The notes: a model not told the origin generated them from the sequence alone. Positions 1 through 8,779 are shown, counted from the first letter of the stretch. The stretch is DNA of 32,516 nucleotides from Pseudomonadota bacterium (GCA_018240425.1 JAFEFU010000069.1:1-32516); one strand, 5' to 3'. A program made the numbers and translations.

Positions 1-938
1 GTCACCTTGCCGGCGCCGTCCACCTGATCGGCCCGCATCTGATGCACGCCCCCCTCCACCGAGGTCAGCTTGACCCGCCACTTGCCATCGGCCGCCAGGG
101 GCGCCGTCGCCTGGAGCTCATTGTCGACATACAGCCTGACGAACTGCCCCGCCGCCCCGCGCCCGGCGATGTCGACGTTGCCGATCCGGTCGTAGCCGAT
201 GGTGTCGATCACCACCTCGGCCACCGGCGCCTCCGCCGTCAGCTTGGTCACGCCGCTTTCGTCGGCGACCAGCGGCGCGGCGGCAGGCGCGGTTGCGGCG
301 GGCTGGGGTGCTGCGGCTTCCGCAGGCGCGGGTGCCGCCTGAGCGGTCTCGGGCGCAGTCACAGGCGCCGCCGCCGTCGCGACCGCGGCGGGCGCGGGCG
401 GCGTCGGGTTGAGGATCACCTCCTGCGCCGCCTTCGCGGTGCCGCCGTCCGGCAGGGACGCGATCAGCGACAGGACCCGGGGATTGGCCGAAGGTCCGAG
501 CGTGAGGAATGCCGCGAACTTGCCGCTGGCGTCCGGTGTGGCCTTTCCCGCCTCGGTCCCGTCGACGAGGATCGAGACGCCGGCCCCCGCCGGGGCGCTG
601 CCCGCGACCAGCACCGTCCCGTCGGCCTCGGCCCGCACCGTGTCGATCGCCGGCGGAACGGGCTGGGCGGCTGGCGCCGGTTCTGGCGCCGGTTCGGGGG
701 CGGATTCGGGGGCGGGTTCGGGGGTGGCCGCCGGCGCGGAGGCGACCGATGCCGCGGTCCCGGTCACCGTGCTTGCTGCCTGGCTGCTGGCGGCTTCCGG
801 CGCATCGCCCGGCCCCGCGCCCGGCCCGTGCAGCGCCAGGAACCAGACAAGAAGCCCGACGCCGATCCCAGCGGCAGCACCGAGGCCAAGGGTCAGGCCC
901 CCGATGCCGCCCCTGCCGGCCTTGTCGTCCTGCTGCAT
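1..938 (-). CDS. Membrane-anchored, Ala/Pro-rich Ig-like periplasmic protein (partial, C-terminus off window)
   Basis: The reading frame stays open for 312 residues and runs off the left edge, so the C-terminal part is unseen. The start at 938 follows a GGGGGG stretch. Residues 13-37 form one hydrophobic helix after a short charged N-terminus, predicting an inner-membrane anchor with a periplasmic body. Next comes a low-complexity linker of Pro-Glu-Pro-Ala units, then two bacterial Ig-like segments (for example VRAEADGTVLVAGSAPAG and IGNVDIAGRGAAG) separated by a second Ala/Pro-rich spacer. Rhodobacterales proteins of this build often end in a LysM peptidoglycan-binding domain and lie beside a LOG-family gene, as here. 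The LysM part is an inference because that end is outside the window. It is divergent from the LOG gene, with 126 bp between the starts. Confidence 0.75.
   Translation of the reverse strand, partial: MQQDDKAGRGGIGGLTLGLGAAAGIGVGLLVWFLALHGPGAGPGDAPEAASSQAASTVTGTAASVASAPAATPEPAPESAPEPAPEPAPAAQPVPPAIDTVRAEADGTVLVAGSAPAGAGVSILVDGTEAGKATPDASGKFAAFLTLGPSANPRVLSLIASLPDGGTAKAAQEVILNPTPPAPAAVATAAAPVTAPETAQAAPAPAEAAAPQPAATAPAAAPLVADESGVTKLTAEAPVAEVVIDTIGYDRIGNVDIAGRGAAGQFVRLYVDNELQATAPLAADGKWRVKLTSVEGGVHQMRADQVDGAGKV
679..726. repeat. Four tandem 12-bp units coding a Pro-Glu-Ala-Pro linker
   Basis: Four consecutive 12-mers of the form GGTTCKGGNGCN lie at 679, 691, 703 and 715, with one to three differences among them. 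On the minus strand they encode the repeated PEPAPESAP linker of the membrane-anchored protein. Such an in-frame repeat can change copy number by slippage and so alter linker length. Confidence 0.7.
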
Positions 939-1064
939 GCTTGCGCCCCCCTGCCCGGTCCTGCCGCGGCGGCGGCCCCTCTGCCCCGCGCCGGCCGGTT
1001 CTTGAGCAACCATAGCAACGCGGCTATCAGGGGTCAAAGAAACCCTTGCCCTGCCGGATTCCCC

Positions 1065-1661
1065 ATGACCCTCTCCCACCAATCGGTCTGCGTCTATTGC
1101 GGCGCGCGCAGCGGCAATCGCCCCGCCTATGCCCAGGCGGCACGCGACACCGGCCTGATGCTGGCCCGCAAAGGCTGGCGGCTGGTCTATGGCGCCGGCG
1201 ATGTCGGCCTGATGGGCCAGGTGGCGCGCGCGGCCCAGGGCGCGGGCGGGCGGACCTTCGGGGTCATCCCCACCCACCTTCTCGACCTTGAGGTCGGCAA
1301 GCGCGACCTTTCCACATTCGTCGTCACCGAGACCATGCACGAGCGCAAGAAGGTGATGTTCATGAACGCCGACGCCATCGTCGTCCTGCCCGGTGGCGGC
1401 GGCTCGCTGGACGAGTTCTTCGAGGTCCTGACCTGGCGCCAGCTTGACCTGCACCGCAAGCTGATCGTGGTCCTGAACGTCGAGGGCTACTGGGATCCGC
1501 TGCTTGCCCTTCTCGACCGGGTGGTCGAGGAGGGCTTTGCCGACGCCAGCCTGAAAAGCTTCGTCACCGTCGCCAGCGATGTCGCGGAACTCGAGCGGAT
1601 CCTGACCGGCGCCCTCGCCTATCCCGCCTCGCCCGCCGTGGCCACCCGCTCGACCCGGTAG
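1065..1661 (+). CDS. LOG-family cytokinin riboside 5'-monophosphate phosphoribohydrolase (TIGR00730)
   Basis: The 198-residue product has the usual length of LOG (lysine-decarboxylase-like Rossmann) proteins, which remove ribose 5-phosphate from N6-modified AMP. Visible signatures are the N-terminal VCVYCGARSG, YGAGDVGLMG (residues 42-51), MHERK (91-95) and the nucleotide-binding PGGGGSLDE loop (109-117). That loop is the family PGGxGTxxE motif with Ser in place of Thr. The ATG at 1065 is chosen because the conserved domain begins immediately after it; the frame stays open upstream, but that part antisenses the neighbouring gene and is not protein-like. Its last 43 bp overlap the end of the convergent TraB/GumN gene. 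The substrate in bacteria may be AMP or another nucleotide rather than a cytokinin. Confidence 0.92.
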   Translation: MTLSHQSVCVYCGARSGNRPAYAQAARDTGLMLARKGWRLVYGAGDVGLMGQVARAAQGAGGRTFGVIPTHLLDLEVGKRDLSTFVVTETMHERKKVMFMNADAIVVLPGGGGSLDEFFEVLTWRQLDLHRKLIVVLNVEGYWDPLLALLDRVVEEGFADASLKSFVTVASDVAELERILTGALAYPASPAVATRSTR

Positions 1662-2677
1662 CCCGCCGCCTGAAGCAGCGCGAGGATGCCCTCCGGCCCC
1701 GGCAGGTGAAGGGCGCCCACCGCGACCAGCGCCTGCCCCTGGTCGAGGTGCTTGCGCATCCGGGCGACGAACAGGCGGTTGCGCTCGTCCAGAAGATAGC
1801 CGTCGGCCTGCGCGATCAGTTCGGCGGCGCGCTCCGCCCCGAAGATGCGTTCGAGAAACAGCCGGTTCGAGGCCGCAAGCGCCCCGATCCGCCCCTGAAG
1901 GTACAGCGCCACCGCCGCCGAGCGTCCTTCGCCGAACCCCTCGGGGTCGAGGAAGGCGCCATAGACCATCGCGATCGCGCGGGCGGTGTCGCGGCGGTCG
2001 GGCTGGCTCATCTCGGCCAGGAAATCGCTGTCCCTCTCCAGCCCGGCGACCGGGGTGCCGGCCTCGTGCGCGGCCAGAAACAGCCGGCTGTCCTGCACGG
2101 GCAGGGCGCCCGCCGCGAAATCCTCGCAAGGATCGTTCAGCATCAGCGCGGCAAGGCCCGCGTCGGTCAGGCGCGGCAGGGTCGCGTCCTGGAAGGTCAC
2201 TGCCCGCAGCCGGGCCTCGATCCAGTCGCGCAGCGGACGGGCCAGCCAGTCCTTGCCATAATCGGGCGCGGAGGGCGCGAGCCACATGCCGGCCTGAAGC
2301 GCCCGCTCCTCGAGCTGGACCCGGCTGGTGGCGACCGGGACGCTCTCCATCACCAGGACCGCCGCGCCCGCCATGACCTGCCGCAGCTCGGGCGGCAGGT
2401 TCAGGATCAGCCGGTCCGAGGAATGGTAGGTGCCCCAGACGTGCGAGACCTGCCCGCCGGGCGCCGTCACCTTCCACAGCCGCCCCACCCCGTAGGGGAT
2501 CGCCGTGGCGTCACGCTCGATCCGGGCGCGGTCGGCGGCGGGGATCGCGTCGGCCGGATCGGCGAGCGGCCGGACCATGCAGGCCTCGGGCGTGGCCCAG
2601 TCCTGCGCCGCCGCCGGCATGGCCCCGGCCAGACACATCACTGCCGCCAGCCAAAGCCGCCCGACCGACCGCTGCAT
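1619..2677 (-). CDS. TraB/GumN family protein
   Basis: The 352-residue product begins with a signal peptide (MQRSVGRLWLAAVMCLAGAM, cleavage likely after PAAAQ near residue 25), so it should be exported. The TraB/GumN signature appears as VWGTYHSSD at about residues 80-88, and the second conserved motif is GALHLPGPEGIL near the C-terminus. The family is related to the Tiki/PrgY/erythromycin-esterase-like fold with putative metalloprotease activity, but its bacterial role is unknown. The frame is open upstream of 2677; I chose the ATG that gives a perfect signal peptide. The metallophosphoesterase gene lies 16 bp upstream on the same strand, so the two are probably co-transcribed. The 3' end overlaps the convergent LOG gene by 43 bp. 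Confidence 0.85.
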   Translation of the reverse strand: MQRSVGRLWLAAVMCLAGAMPAAAQDWATPEACMVRPLADPADAIPAADRARIERDATAIPYGVGRLWKVTAPGGQVSHVWGTYHSSDRLILNLPPELRQVMAGAAVLVMESVPVATSRVQLEERALQAGMWLAPSAPDYGKDWLARPLRDWIEARLRAVTFQDATLPRLTDAGLAALMLNDPCEDFAAGALPVQDSRLFLAAHEAGTPVAGLERDSDFLAEMSQPDRRDTARAIAMVYGAFLDPEGFGEGRSAAVALYLQGRIGALAASNRLFLERIFGAERAAELIAQADGYLLDERNRLFVARMRKHLDQGQALVAVGALHLPGPEGILALLQAAGYRVERVATAGEAG

Positions 2678-2693
2678 CCGCCCCTCCCCGTCC

Positions 2694-3578
2694 TCAGGCC
2701 AGTTCGACCAGGGTGATCTCGGGCGGCACGCCCAGCCGGACCGGCATGATCGAACAGCCGATCCCGCCCGACACGACCAGATCGCGGCTGCCCTCGCGCA
2801 CCCAGCCATAGGCATAGCGGTTGCCATAGGCCGAGGGAACCACCGGCGACCAGCCCATGAACCGCACCTGCCCGCCGTGGGTGTGGCCCGAAAGGGTCAG
2901 CGCCACGCGGTCGGGAACCTTGGGGAAGATGTCGGGCTCGTGCGCCAGAAGGATCACCGGCGCGTCGTCGGTGATCGCGGCCAGCGTCGCGGGCAGATCG
3001 TCGAGGCCGCGGTAGGTGCCCGGCCCGGTGATGATCGCCAGCTGGTCGGCAAGCCCCGCCAGCCAGAAGGCCCCGGCGTCGCGCTCGATCCGCACCGCCT
3101 GGTTCTCGAGAACCGGGATGCCGGCCGCGCGCAGGATCGCCGCCGCCGCCGATGGCCCGCCGCCGCGCGCCTGCGCCTCGTGGTCCTGCCACCAGTCGTG
3201 GTTGCCGAGGATGGCATGAACCCCGAGCGGCGCCCGGAGGCCGGCGAGAACCCCGGCCGTCGCCTCGGTCGGGATCGGGCGGCGCACGAACCTGCCGCCC
3301 GGCAGGTCGCCGAGAACCACGATCAGATCGGCGCCGAGCGCATTGGTCCGCGCCACGATCCGCTTCAGACGGTGAAGCGACACCCAGGGTTCGCCCATGT
3401 GCAGGTCGGTCAGCACCGCGATCCTCAGGGGGCCGGCCGTCCAGTTGGGCGAGCGGATCGGCCAGACCTGCTCGCGCAGGCGCAGGACCGGCTCGACGAC
3501 GACCCCGTAGGCCGAGGTCGCCAGGCCCGAGAGCGTCACCCCCAGAAGGCCGCGCAGGAAGCCGCGCCGGGTCAGCAC
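2694..3578 (-). CDS. Tat-type calcineurin-like metallophosphoesterase
   Basis: The 294-residue product shows the metallophosphoesterase motifs in order: TDLHMG (Asp58, His60), VLGDLPGG (Asp91), LGNHDWW (Asn126-His127), LLAHEPD and the terminal GHTHGG. Together these make the two-metal site. The N-terminus MLTRRGFLRGLLGVTLSGLA resembles a twin-arginine signal or anchor, so the enzyme probably acts in the periplasm or at the outer face of the inner membrane, as YaeI-like phosphodiesterases do. The start is a GTG directly behind the sodB stop codon (one base between), and the TraB/GumN gene follows after 16 bp. This implies a sodB-phosphoesterase-TraB transcription unit. The substrate is unknown. 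Confidence 0.9.
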   Translation of the reverse strand: MLTRRGFLRGLLGVTLSGLATSAYGVVVEPVLRLREQVWPIRSPNWTAGPLRIAVLTDLHMGEPWVSLHRLKRIVARTNALGADLIVVLGDLPGGRFVRRPIPTEATAGVLAGLRAPLGVHAILGNHDWWQDHEAQARGGGPSAAAAILRAAGIPVLENQAVRIERDAGAFWLAGLADQLAIITGPGTYRGLDDLPATLAAITDDAPVILLAHEPDIFPKVPDRVALTLSGHTHGGQVRFMGWSPVVPSAYGNRYAYGWVREGSRDLVVSGGIGCSIMPVRLGVPPEITLVELA

Positions 3579-3579
3579 G

Positions 3580-4182
3580 TCAGAGGCGCGAGGCGACGTT
3601 TTCCCAGTTGACCAGCTTTTCCAGGAAGTTGGTCAGATAGGCCGGGCGCTTGTTGCGGAAGTCGATGTAGTAGGAATGTTCCCACACGTCGCAGCCCAGA
3701 AGCGCGGTCTGCCCGAAGCACAGGGGATTGACGCCGTTCTCGGTCTTGGTGACCTTGAGCGAGCCGTCCTTGTCCTTGACGAGCCAGGCCCAGCCCGAAC
3801 CGAACTGGCCCGCGCCGGCCGCCGCGAAATCCTCCTTGAACTTCTGGACCGAGCCGAACGAGGCGACCAGCGCCTTTTCCAGCGCCCCCGGCATCTTCTT
3901 GCCTTCGCCCGGGCCCATCATCTTCCAGAACTCGTTGTGGTTCCAGTGCTGGCTGGCATTGTTGAAGATGCCCGACTGCGCCACCGCGCCCGCGTGATAG
4001 GTGCCGCGCACGATGTCCTCGAGCGACTTCGTCTCCCACTCGGTCCCGGCGATCAGCTTGTTGCCGTTGTCCACATAGGCCTTGTGGTGCAGGTCATGGT
4101 GATATTCCAGCGTTTCCCGCGACATGCCGAGCGAGGCAAGGGCATCATGGGCATAGGGAAGGTCGGGAAGGGTAAAGGGCAT
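3580..4182 (-). CDS. sodB: Iron superoxide dismutase
   Basis: The 200-residue protein dismutes superoxide in the cytoplasm. All metal ligands are present: His28 (LEYHHDLHH), His82 (ASQHWNH), Asp165 and His169 (DVWEHSYYIDF). Gln78 in NNASQHWNH sits at the position that holds the active-site glutamine in iron enzymes such as Escherichia coli SodB (Gln69), and the manganese-type glutamine near residue 150 is absent (ENGVNPL). This favours Fe as cofactor. The ATG at 4182 is preceded by AAAGGAG at ideal distance; an in-frame ATG 21 bp upstream lacks such a site. It is first in a likely unit with the phosphoesterase and TraB/GumN genes. Confidence 0.97.
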   Translation of the reverse strand: MPFTLPDLPYAHDALASLGMSRETLEYHHDLHHKAYVDNGNKLIAGTEWETKSLEDIVRGTYHAGAVAQSGIFNNASQHWNHNEFWKMMGPGEGKKMPGALEKALVASFGSVQKFKEDFAAAGAGQFGSGWAWLVKDKDGSLKVTKTENGVNPLCFGQTALLGCDVWEHSYYIDFRNKRPAYLTNFLEKLVNWENVASRL

Positions 4183-4280
4183 GGCGGGACTCCTTTCGCG
4201 CATCTGGGAAGCCTCAGGCGTTTAAGCCCCGACGCGGCGCCAAGGTCAAGGGATCATCCGCCCGGACCGTCCCGCCCGGC

Positions 4281-4700
4281 CTATTTCAGCTTTTCGGCGA
4301 TGCAGGCACCGGTGAAGTGCCAGGGCACCGGATAGCTCACCGGCGAAATGGTCACGTCCACGCTCAGCGCCTGCACGTCCAGGCGGGCGATATAGCGCAG
4401 GTCCGACGAATAGCTGCCCTTCCGCACGTCATCCACTTCCCACTGCAACTGGAACTCGCGGCCGCCAAGGCTTCTGACCCGGACCGGAACCAGATCGGGG
4501 TGGCGGACAGGGTCATAGGCGAAGGAATCCATCGCCATCGCCCGGTCGGACCGCCCGTCGTACTGGATGAACAGATCGTGCTTGCCCGGCTCCTTGGTGG
4601 TCCGGCTGGTGGCATAGTTGCACTTGTAAAGCGTATCGGCCGCCGCCGGTTCGCCGGCCAATGCAAGGACAAGGGAAATCCCGACCATCAGATTGCGCAT
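4281..4700 (-). CDS. Small secreted protein of unknown function, tandem paralogue B
   Basis: The 139-residue product starts with a clear signal peptide (cleavage likely before DTLYKC) and has two cysteines in the mature part (KCNY near the start, GACIAEK at the end) that could form one disulfide. I recognise no named family. The C-terminal half aligns by eye with the next gene upstream: both have (D/E)DVRxGSYSSD, then a VSYPxPxHxTGxC stretch ending in xIEK or IAEK. It is therefore one of two adjacent diverged copies. It lies 48 bp downstream of its paralogue and is probably co-transcribed with it. Confidence 0.8.
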   Translation of the reverse strand: MRNLMVGISLVLALAGEPAAADTLYKCNYATSRTTKEPGKHDLFIQYDGRSDRAMAMDSFAYDPVRHPDLVPVRVRSLGGREFQLQWEVDDVRKGSYSSDLRYIARLDVQALSVDVTISPVSYPVPWHFTGACIAEKLK

Positions 4701-4748
4701 CGCAAACCTTTCAAAAACATGGGGACTGGCGAGACCCGGCGCCTGACT

Positions 4749-5180
4749 TCAGGTGAGCGAGAACTCGCCCTTCTCGATCTTGCAGGTTCCGGTGTAGTGG
4801 CGGGGCGGCGGGTAGGAGATCACCGAATAGGTCGCGTCGACGGCTCCGTCCGCCTCGATCCTGACGCGCCAGGACACGTCGCTGGAATAGCTGCCGAAGC
4901 GCACATCCTCTTCCGTCCAGGAAAATATCTGCGAGCCGCCGGGCTGGCGCTTCATTGCGACGGTCGGCAGCGCCTTGTGGCGCGAATTGTTCTGGTCGTT
5001 GTTCGCAAGCCCGTCAGCGACGGTCGCCTTGCCGGTCTGGCTGTCGACGAGAACGATCAGGTTATAGGTTCCCGACCCGGTCTGCTTTGCCATGTCGAAC
5101 AGGCAGGAATAGGCGGTATCGGCACGCGCGCCCGTCGCCGCGAGGGCAAGAAGGCCGCACGCAAAAAGGTAATTCTTCAT
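4749..5180 (-). CDS. Small secreted protein of unknown function, tandem paralogue A
   Basis: The 143-residue product has a signal peptide (cleavage likely after ATGARA) followed by DTAYSC. A matching second cysteine lies in YTGTCKIEK near the C-terminus, so the mature form is predicted to be a periplasmic or secreted domain of about 120 residues. Its conserved EDVRFGSYSSD and ISYPPPRHYTGTC blocks are shared with the downstream neighbour. No enzyme motif or known domain is visible. The gene is separated from soxG by 76 bp that contain an inverted repeat just upstream of its start. Confidence 0.8.
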   Translation of the reverse strand: MKNYLFACGLLALAATGARADTAYSCLFDMAKQTGSGTYNLIVLVDSQTGKATVADGLANNDQNNSRHKALPTVAMKRQPGGSQIFSWTEEDVRFGSYSSDVSWRVRIEADGAVDATYSVISYPPPRHYTGTCKIEKGEFSLT

Positions 5181-5197
5181 TCAAGCACCCACGGAAA

Positions 5198-5219
5198 AGT
5201 GATGGATACAATCATCACT
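5198..5219. promoter_or_regulatory. Inverted repeat upstream of the secreted paralogue pair
   Basis: Two 7-bp arms, AGTGATG and CATCACT, are separated by 8 bp and lie 18 bp upstream of the start of the 143-residue secreted protein gene. The site could be a repressor operator for the paralogue pair or a terminator for soxG, which ends just beyond it on the same strand. There is no T-run. Confidence 0.35.
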
Positions 5220-5256
5220 ACCGTCAGGCACCCGTCAAGTCACCCTGCGCGCGAAG

Positions 5257-5811
5257 TCAGGAAATTTCGCTGCCGGGCCGTGCCGATGTCTCCAGTGCGC
5301 CGAAGACATAGGACGCGACCGACCGGAACGAAACAATCGTGAATTCGTCCCGGTCCGATTTCCACAGCGCCGCCGCCACCTGCGCGGCGCGGGTGCGGCG
5401 CAACTCGCCCTCGGCCAGCGACGGAAGATCGACGGGGCAGAGCTTCATCAGCACCTGATCGGCCCTCGCCCCCTTCACCCGGAACATGGCGCGGGCGTCC
5501 GACACGTCGGCGACCAGCGCATGTTCCCCGGCAAGCGCCGCCGACAGGGCATCGACCGCCGCCCGCGCCTCGGCGTAGGGCACCAGGATCAGAAGTTCGT
5601 CGGGGCTCATCCAGCCCGCGCCCTTTCCGTCCTTCAGCACGATCCGCCGCTGCGCCGGCACATCGACGCCCGCCGCGGCCTTCACCGCCTTCTTCACCTT
5701 CGCCGAGGAAAGATCGCCGCGCAGCGTGATCATCCCCTGCAGGCCGGCCTCGGTCACCGTGGCGAAGCCTGCGTAAGTCTTGCCTTGCAAGGCACTGACA
5801 GCGTTAGACAT
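5257..5811 (-). CDS. soxG: Sarcosine oxidase gamma subunit
   Basis: The 184-residue product matches the gamma subunit of heterotetrameric sarcosine oxidase in length, position and sequence features: the IVLKDGKGAGWMSPDELLILVP stretch, the ARAMFRVKGARADQVLMKLCPVDL-type centre and the conserved SFRSVASYVFGALE end. SoxG has a fold related to the GcvT/YgfZ family and packs on the alpha subunit; it has no catalytic residues of its own. The ATG at 5811 overlaps the soxA stop by 8 bp, implying translational coupling, and it is the last gene of the soxBDAG order. Confidence 0.93.
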   Translation of the reverse strand: MSNAVSALQGKTYAGFATVTEAGLQGMITLRGDLSSAKVKKAVKAAAGVDVPAQRRIVLKDGKGAGWMSPDELLILVPYAEARAAVDALSAALAGEHALVADVSDARAMFRVKGARADQVLMKLCPVDLPSLAEGELRRTRAAQVAAALWKSDRDEFTIVSFRSVASYVFGALETSARPGSEIS

Positions 5812-8779
5812 TCTGCTTGGCCCCTTCTTTGTCGTAAAAGACCTGATCGACGATCCGGGCCTTGTGGACCTTGCCCCCGTCGCCGGGGAAGTCGAGAACC
5901 TCGCCCATCCGCTCGGGGCCGTGCCTGACCAGCCCCATCGCGATCCCCTTGCCGAGCGTCGGCGAGAAGTAGGTCGAGGTCACGCGCCCCTGCACGTTCC
6001 TCTGGCCGTTGGCATTGACGCCCTCGGCAACCGCATAGACGCCATCGGGCAGGACCGAGCCGTCGAGCGTTTCCAGGCCCACCAGCTTCCAGCGCTCGGG
6101 GCTGGCCATGTGGCTGCGCTCCTGCGCGCGCTTGCCCAGGTAGTCGGCCTTCTTCTTCGAGATCGCCCAGTTGAGGTTCAGGTCCTGCGGGATCACCGTG
6201 CCGTCGGTTTCGTCGCCGATCATGATGAAGCCCTTTTCGGCGCGCATGATGTGCATGGCTTCGGTGCCATAGGGCATCACGCCGAACTCCTCGCCCGCCG
6301 CGCTGAGCGCCTTCCACAGCGCCAGCCCTTCCGAGGCGGGAACCGCGATTTCATAGCTGAGTTCGCCCGAGAACGAGATGCGGTAGATCCGCGCCCGGCA
6401 GCCGCCGAGGACGCCCTCGCGCCATTCCATCGCCGGCAGGCCCGCGGCCGAGACATCCATCCCGCCCAGCTTTTCCAGCACCTTGCGCGCGTTCGGCCCG
6501 GCAACGGCGATCTGGGCATATTCCTCGGTCAGGTTGGCAGTATAGACCTTCCAGTCCCACCATTCGCACTGAAGCCAGTCCTCCATCCAGCCGTGGATGC
6601 GGTCGGCCCCGCCCGAGGTGGTGTGGCAGAGCCAGGTGTCCTCGGACAGGCGAACCACCACGCCGTCGTCGCTGAGGAAACCGTTTTCGGTGCACATCAG
6701 CCCATAGCGGCACTTGCCGACCGGCAGCGTCGACATGACCCCGGTGTAGAGCATGTCGAGGAATTTCCCCGCGTCCGGGCCCTTGACGACCAGCTTGCCC
6801 AGGGTCGAGGCATCCAGCATGCCCACCTTGGAGCGCGCATTGCCGATCTCGCGGTTCACCGCCTCGTGCACGCCCTCGCCGGGGCGCTGGTAGCAGTAGG
6901 GACGCCGCCAGAGGCCCACGGGTTCGAAATAGGCCCCGTTCGCCGCGTGCCATTCGTCCATCGGCGACTTGCGCAGCGGCTGGAAGATCTCGCCCCGCGC
7001 CTCGCCGGCGATGGCGCCCATCGAAATCGGCGTGTAGGGCGGGCGGAAGGTGGTGGTGCCGGTCTGCGGGATCGCCTGGCTGAGACTGTCCGACAGGATC
7101 GCCAGACCGTTGATGTTGGAAAGCTTCCCCTGATCGGTCGCCATGCCCAAGGTCGTGTAGCGCTTGGTATGTTCGACCGAGTGATACCCTTCGCGGGCGG
7201 CAAGCTGCACGTCCGAGACCTTCACGTCGTTCTGCGGATCGAGCCACATCTTCATGCGCAGCGCCGGGCCGGCGCCCTGGGGCATGACCCACACGGGCTC
7301 CAGCGCGCTTTCGGCGGCCGCGTCGGTCCGGGCGGCCTTGCCGCCGATCTGCGCCGCGACATCGGCCAGCACCTCGTCAGCGGTCAGCGCGCCGTTGGCG
7401 CTGCCGACGGCGGTCACCATCGCCTTGCCGTCCTCGCCGGTCGGGGGCCTGGCCGCATCGGGGCGGAACATCGCCCGCGCCTCGTCCCAGACGAGTTTTC
7501 CGCCGCAGTGCGACCAGAGGTGCACCACCGGCGACCAGCCGCCCGACATGGCGACCGCGTCGCAGTCGATGAACTCGAGCTCGGCGCCCTCGCCCGCCTG
7601 GGCACAGATGGAAACGCCCGTAACCCGCTTGCCGCCCTTGACTTTCGCGATCCCGCGCCCTTCGAGGACGCGGATGCCCCTGGCCCGCGCGGCCTCGGGC
7701 AGAGCGCCCTTGACATGGGCGCGGGCGTCGATGACCGCGGGGACGATCAGCCCGGCCTCGACCAGCGCCAGCGCGGTGCGGTAGGCGTCGTCGTTGTTGG
7801 TCACGATCACCGTGCGGTCGCCGGGGCTGACCGCCCAGTTGACCACATAGTCGCGCACCGCGCCGGCCAGCATCACGCCGGGAATGTCGTTGCCGGCAAA
7901 GGACAGAGGCCGCTCGATCGCACCGGTCGCCGTCACCACATGCCCGGCGCGGATGCGCCACAGCCGGTGGCGGGGCCGCCCGTCGCCGGGGGCGTGGTCG
8001 GCGATGCGCTCGTAGGCCAGAAGATAGCCGTGGTCGTAAAGACCCGAGGCCATCGTCCGCAGGCGGAGCGTGACATTCTCCATCTTGCCAAGGATTTCGA
8101 CGGTCTTGTTGACCCATTCGTCCGCCGGTTTCCCGTCGATCTCGACCCCGTCCACCGGCGCGCGGCCGCCCCAGTGGGCAGTCTGCTCGATCAGCAGCAC
8201 GCGCTTGCCTGCCTTGCCGGCCTCAAGCGCGGCGGCAATGCCGGCGATGCCGCCGCCGACCACCACCAGATCGGCGAAGGCGTAGGCATATTCGTAACGG
8301 TCGGCGTCACGGTCCTTCGGCACCTTTCCAAGGCCCGCCGACCGGCGGATCACCGGCTCGAACAGGTGTTTCCAGGCAAAGCGCGGGAACATGAAGGTCT
8401 TGTAGTAGAAGCCGCCCGGCAGGAACCGGCCGAAGGAATTGTTGATCGCGCCCACGTCGAACTCGAGGCTCGGCCAGTGGTTCTGGCTGGCCATCGTCGC
8501 GCCGTCGAACAGCTCGGTGGTGGTGGTGCGCTGGTTCGGCTCGAACCGCGCGCCTTCGCCAAGACCGACAAGCGCGTTCGGTTCTTCCGCGCCCGACGCC
8601 ACCAGCCCGCGCGGGCGGTGATACTTGAAGGACCGGCCCAGCAGCATCTGGTCGGCCCCGAGGAGGGCCGAGGCGAGCGTGTCGCCCTGATAGCCCTTCA
8701 TCCGGCGGCCGTTGAAGGTGAAGCTCAGCGGTTTCGCGCGGTCGATCAGGCGACCGCCCCTGTGCAGACGGGTGCTCAC
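5804..8779 (-). CDS. soxA: Sarcosine oxidase alpha subunit
   Basis: The 991-residue subunit belongs to the complex that oxidatively demethylates sarcosine to glycine and passes the methyl carbon to tetrahydrofolate as 5,10-methylene-THF. The N-terminus (STRLHRGGRLIDR, then SFTFNGRR) is the ferredoxin-like segment. A dinucleotide-binding GGGIAG motif sits at residues 175-180 (NAD site), and the C-terminal ~390 residues form the GcvT-like aminomethyltransferase domain that binds folate (ending near GKVHKARIVDQVFYD). The start is the GTG at 8779, whose GTGA overlaps the soxD stop and has GGAGGG seven bases before it. An in-frame ATG at 8794 lies inside soxD and would put the ribosome site within the gene. 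Confidence 0.96.
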   Translation of the reverse strand: MSTRLHRGGRLIDRAKPLSFTFNGRRMKGYQGDTLASALLGADQMLLGRSFKYHRPRGLVASGAEEPNALVGLGEGARFEPNQRTTTTELFDGATMASQNHWPSLEFDVGAINNSFGRFLPGGFYYKTFMFPRFAWKHLFEPVIRRSAGLGKVPKDRDADRYEYAYAFADLVVVGGGIAGIAAALEAGKAGKRVLLIEQTAHWGGRAPVDGVEIDGKPADEWVNKTVEILGKMENVTLRLRTMASGLYDHGYLLAYERIADHAPGDGRPRHRLWRIRAGHVVTATGAIERPLSFAGNDIPGVMLAGAVRDYVVNWAVSPGDRTVIVTNNDDAYRTALALVEAGLIVPAVIDARAHVKGALPEAARARGIRVLEGRGIAKVKGGKRVTGVSICAQAGEGAELEFIDCDAVAMSGGWSPVVHLWSHCGGKLVWDEARAMFRPDAARPPTGEDGKAMVTAVGSANGALTADEVLADVAAQIGGKAARTDAAAESALEPVWVMPQGAGPALRMKMWLDPQNDVKVSDVQLAAREGYHSVEHTKRYTTLGMATDQGKLSNINGLAILSDSLSQAIPQTGTTTFRPPYTPISMGAIAGEARGEIFQPLRKSPMDEWHAANGAYFEPVGLWRRPYCYQRPGEGVHEAVNREIGNARSKVGMLDASTLGKLVVKGPDAGKFLDMLYTGVMSTLPVGKCRYGLMCTENGFLSDDGVVVRLSEDTWLCHTTSGGADRIHGWMEDWLQCEWWDWKVYTANLTEEYAQIAVAGPNARKVLEKLGGMDVSAAGLPAMEWREGVLGGCRARIYRISFSGELSYEIAVPASEGLALWKALSAAGEEFGVMPYGTEAMHIMRAEKGFIMIGDETDGTVIPQDLNLNWAISKKKADYLGKRAQERSHMASPERWKLVGLETLDGSVLPDGVYAVAEGVNANGQRNVQGRVTSTYFSPTLGKGIAMGLVRHGPERMGEVLDFPGDGGKVHKARIVDQVFYDKEGAKQNV

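Noticed and set aside
42..1064. Long N-terminal extension of the LOG-family frame
   Set aside because: It runs antisense to the membrane-anchored Ig-like protein, gives low-complexity Arg/Gly sequence, and the LOG domain begins right at the ATG at 1065.
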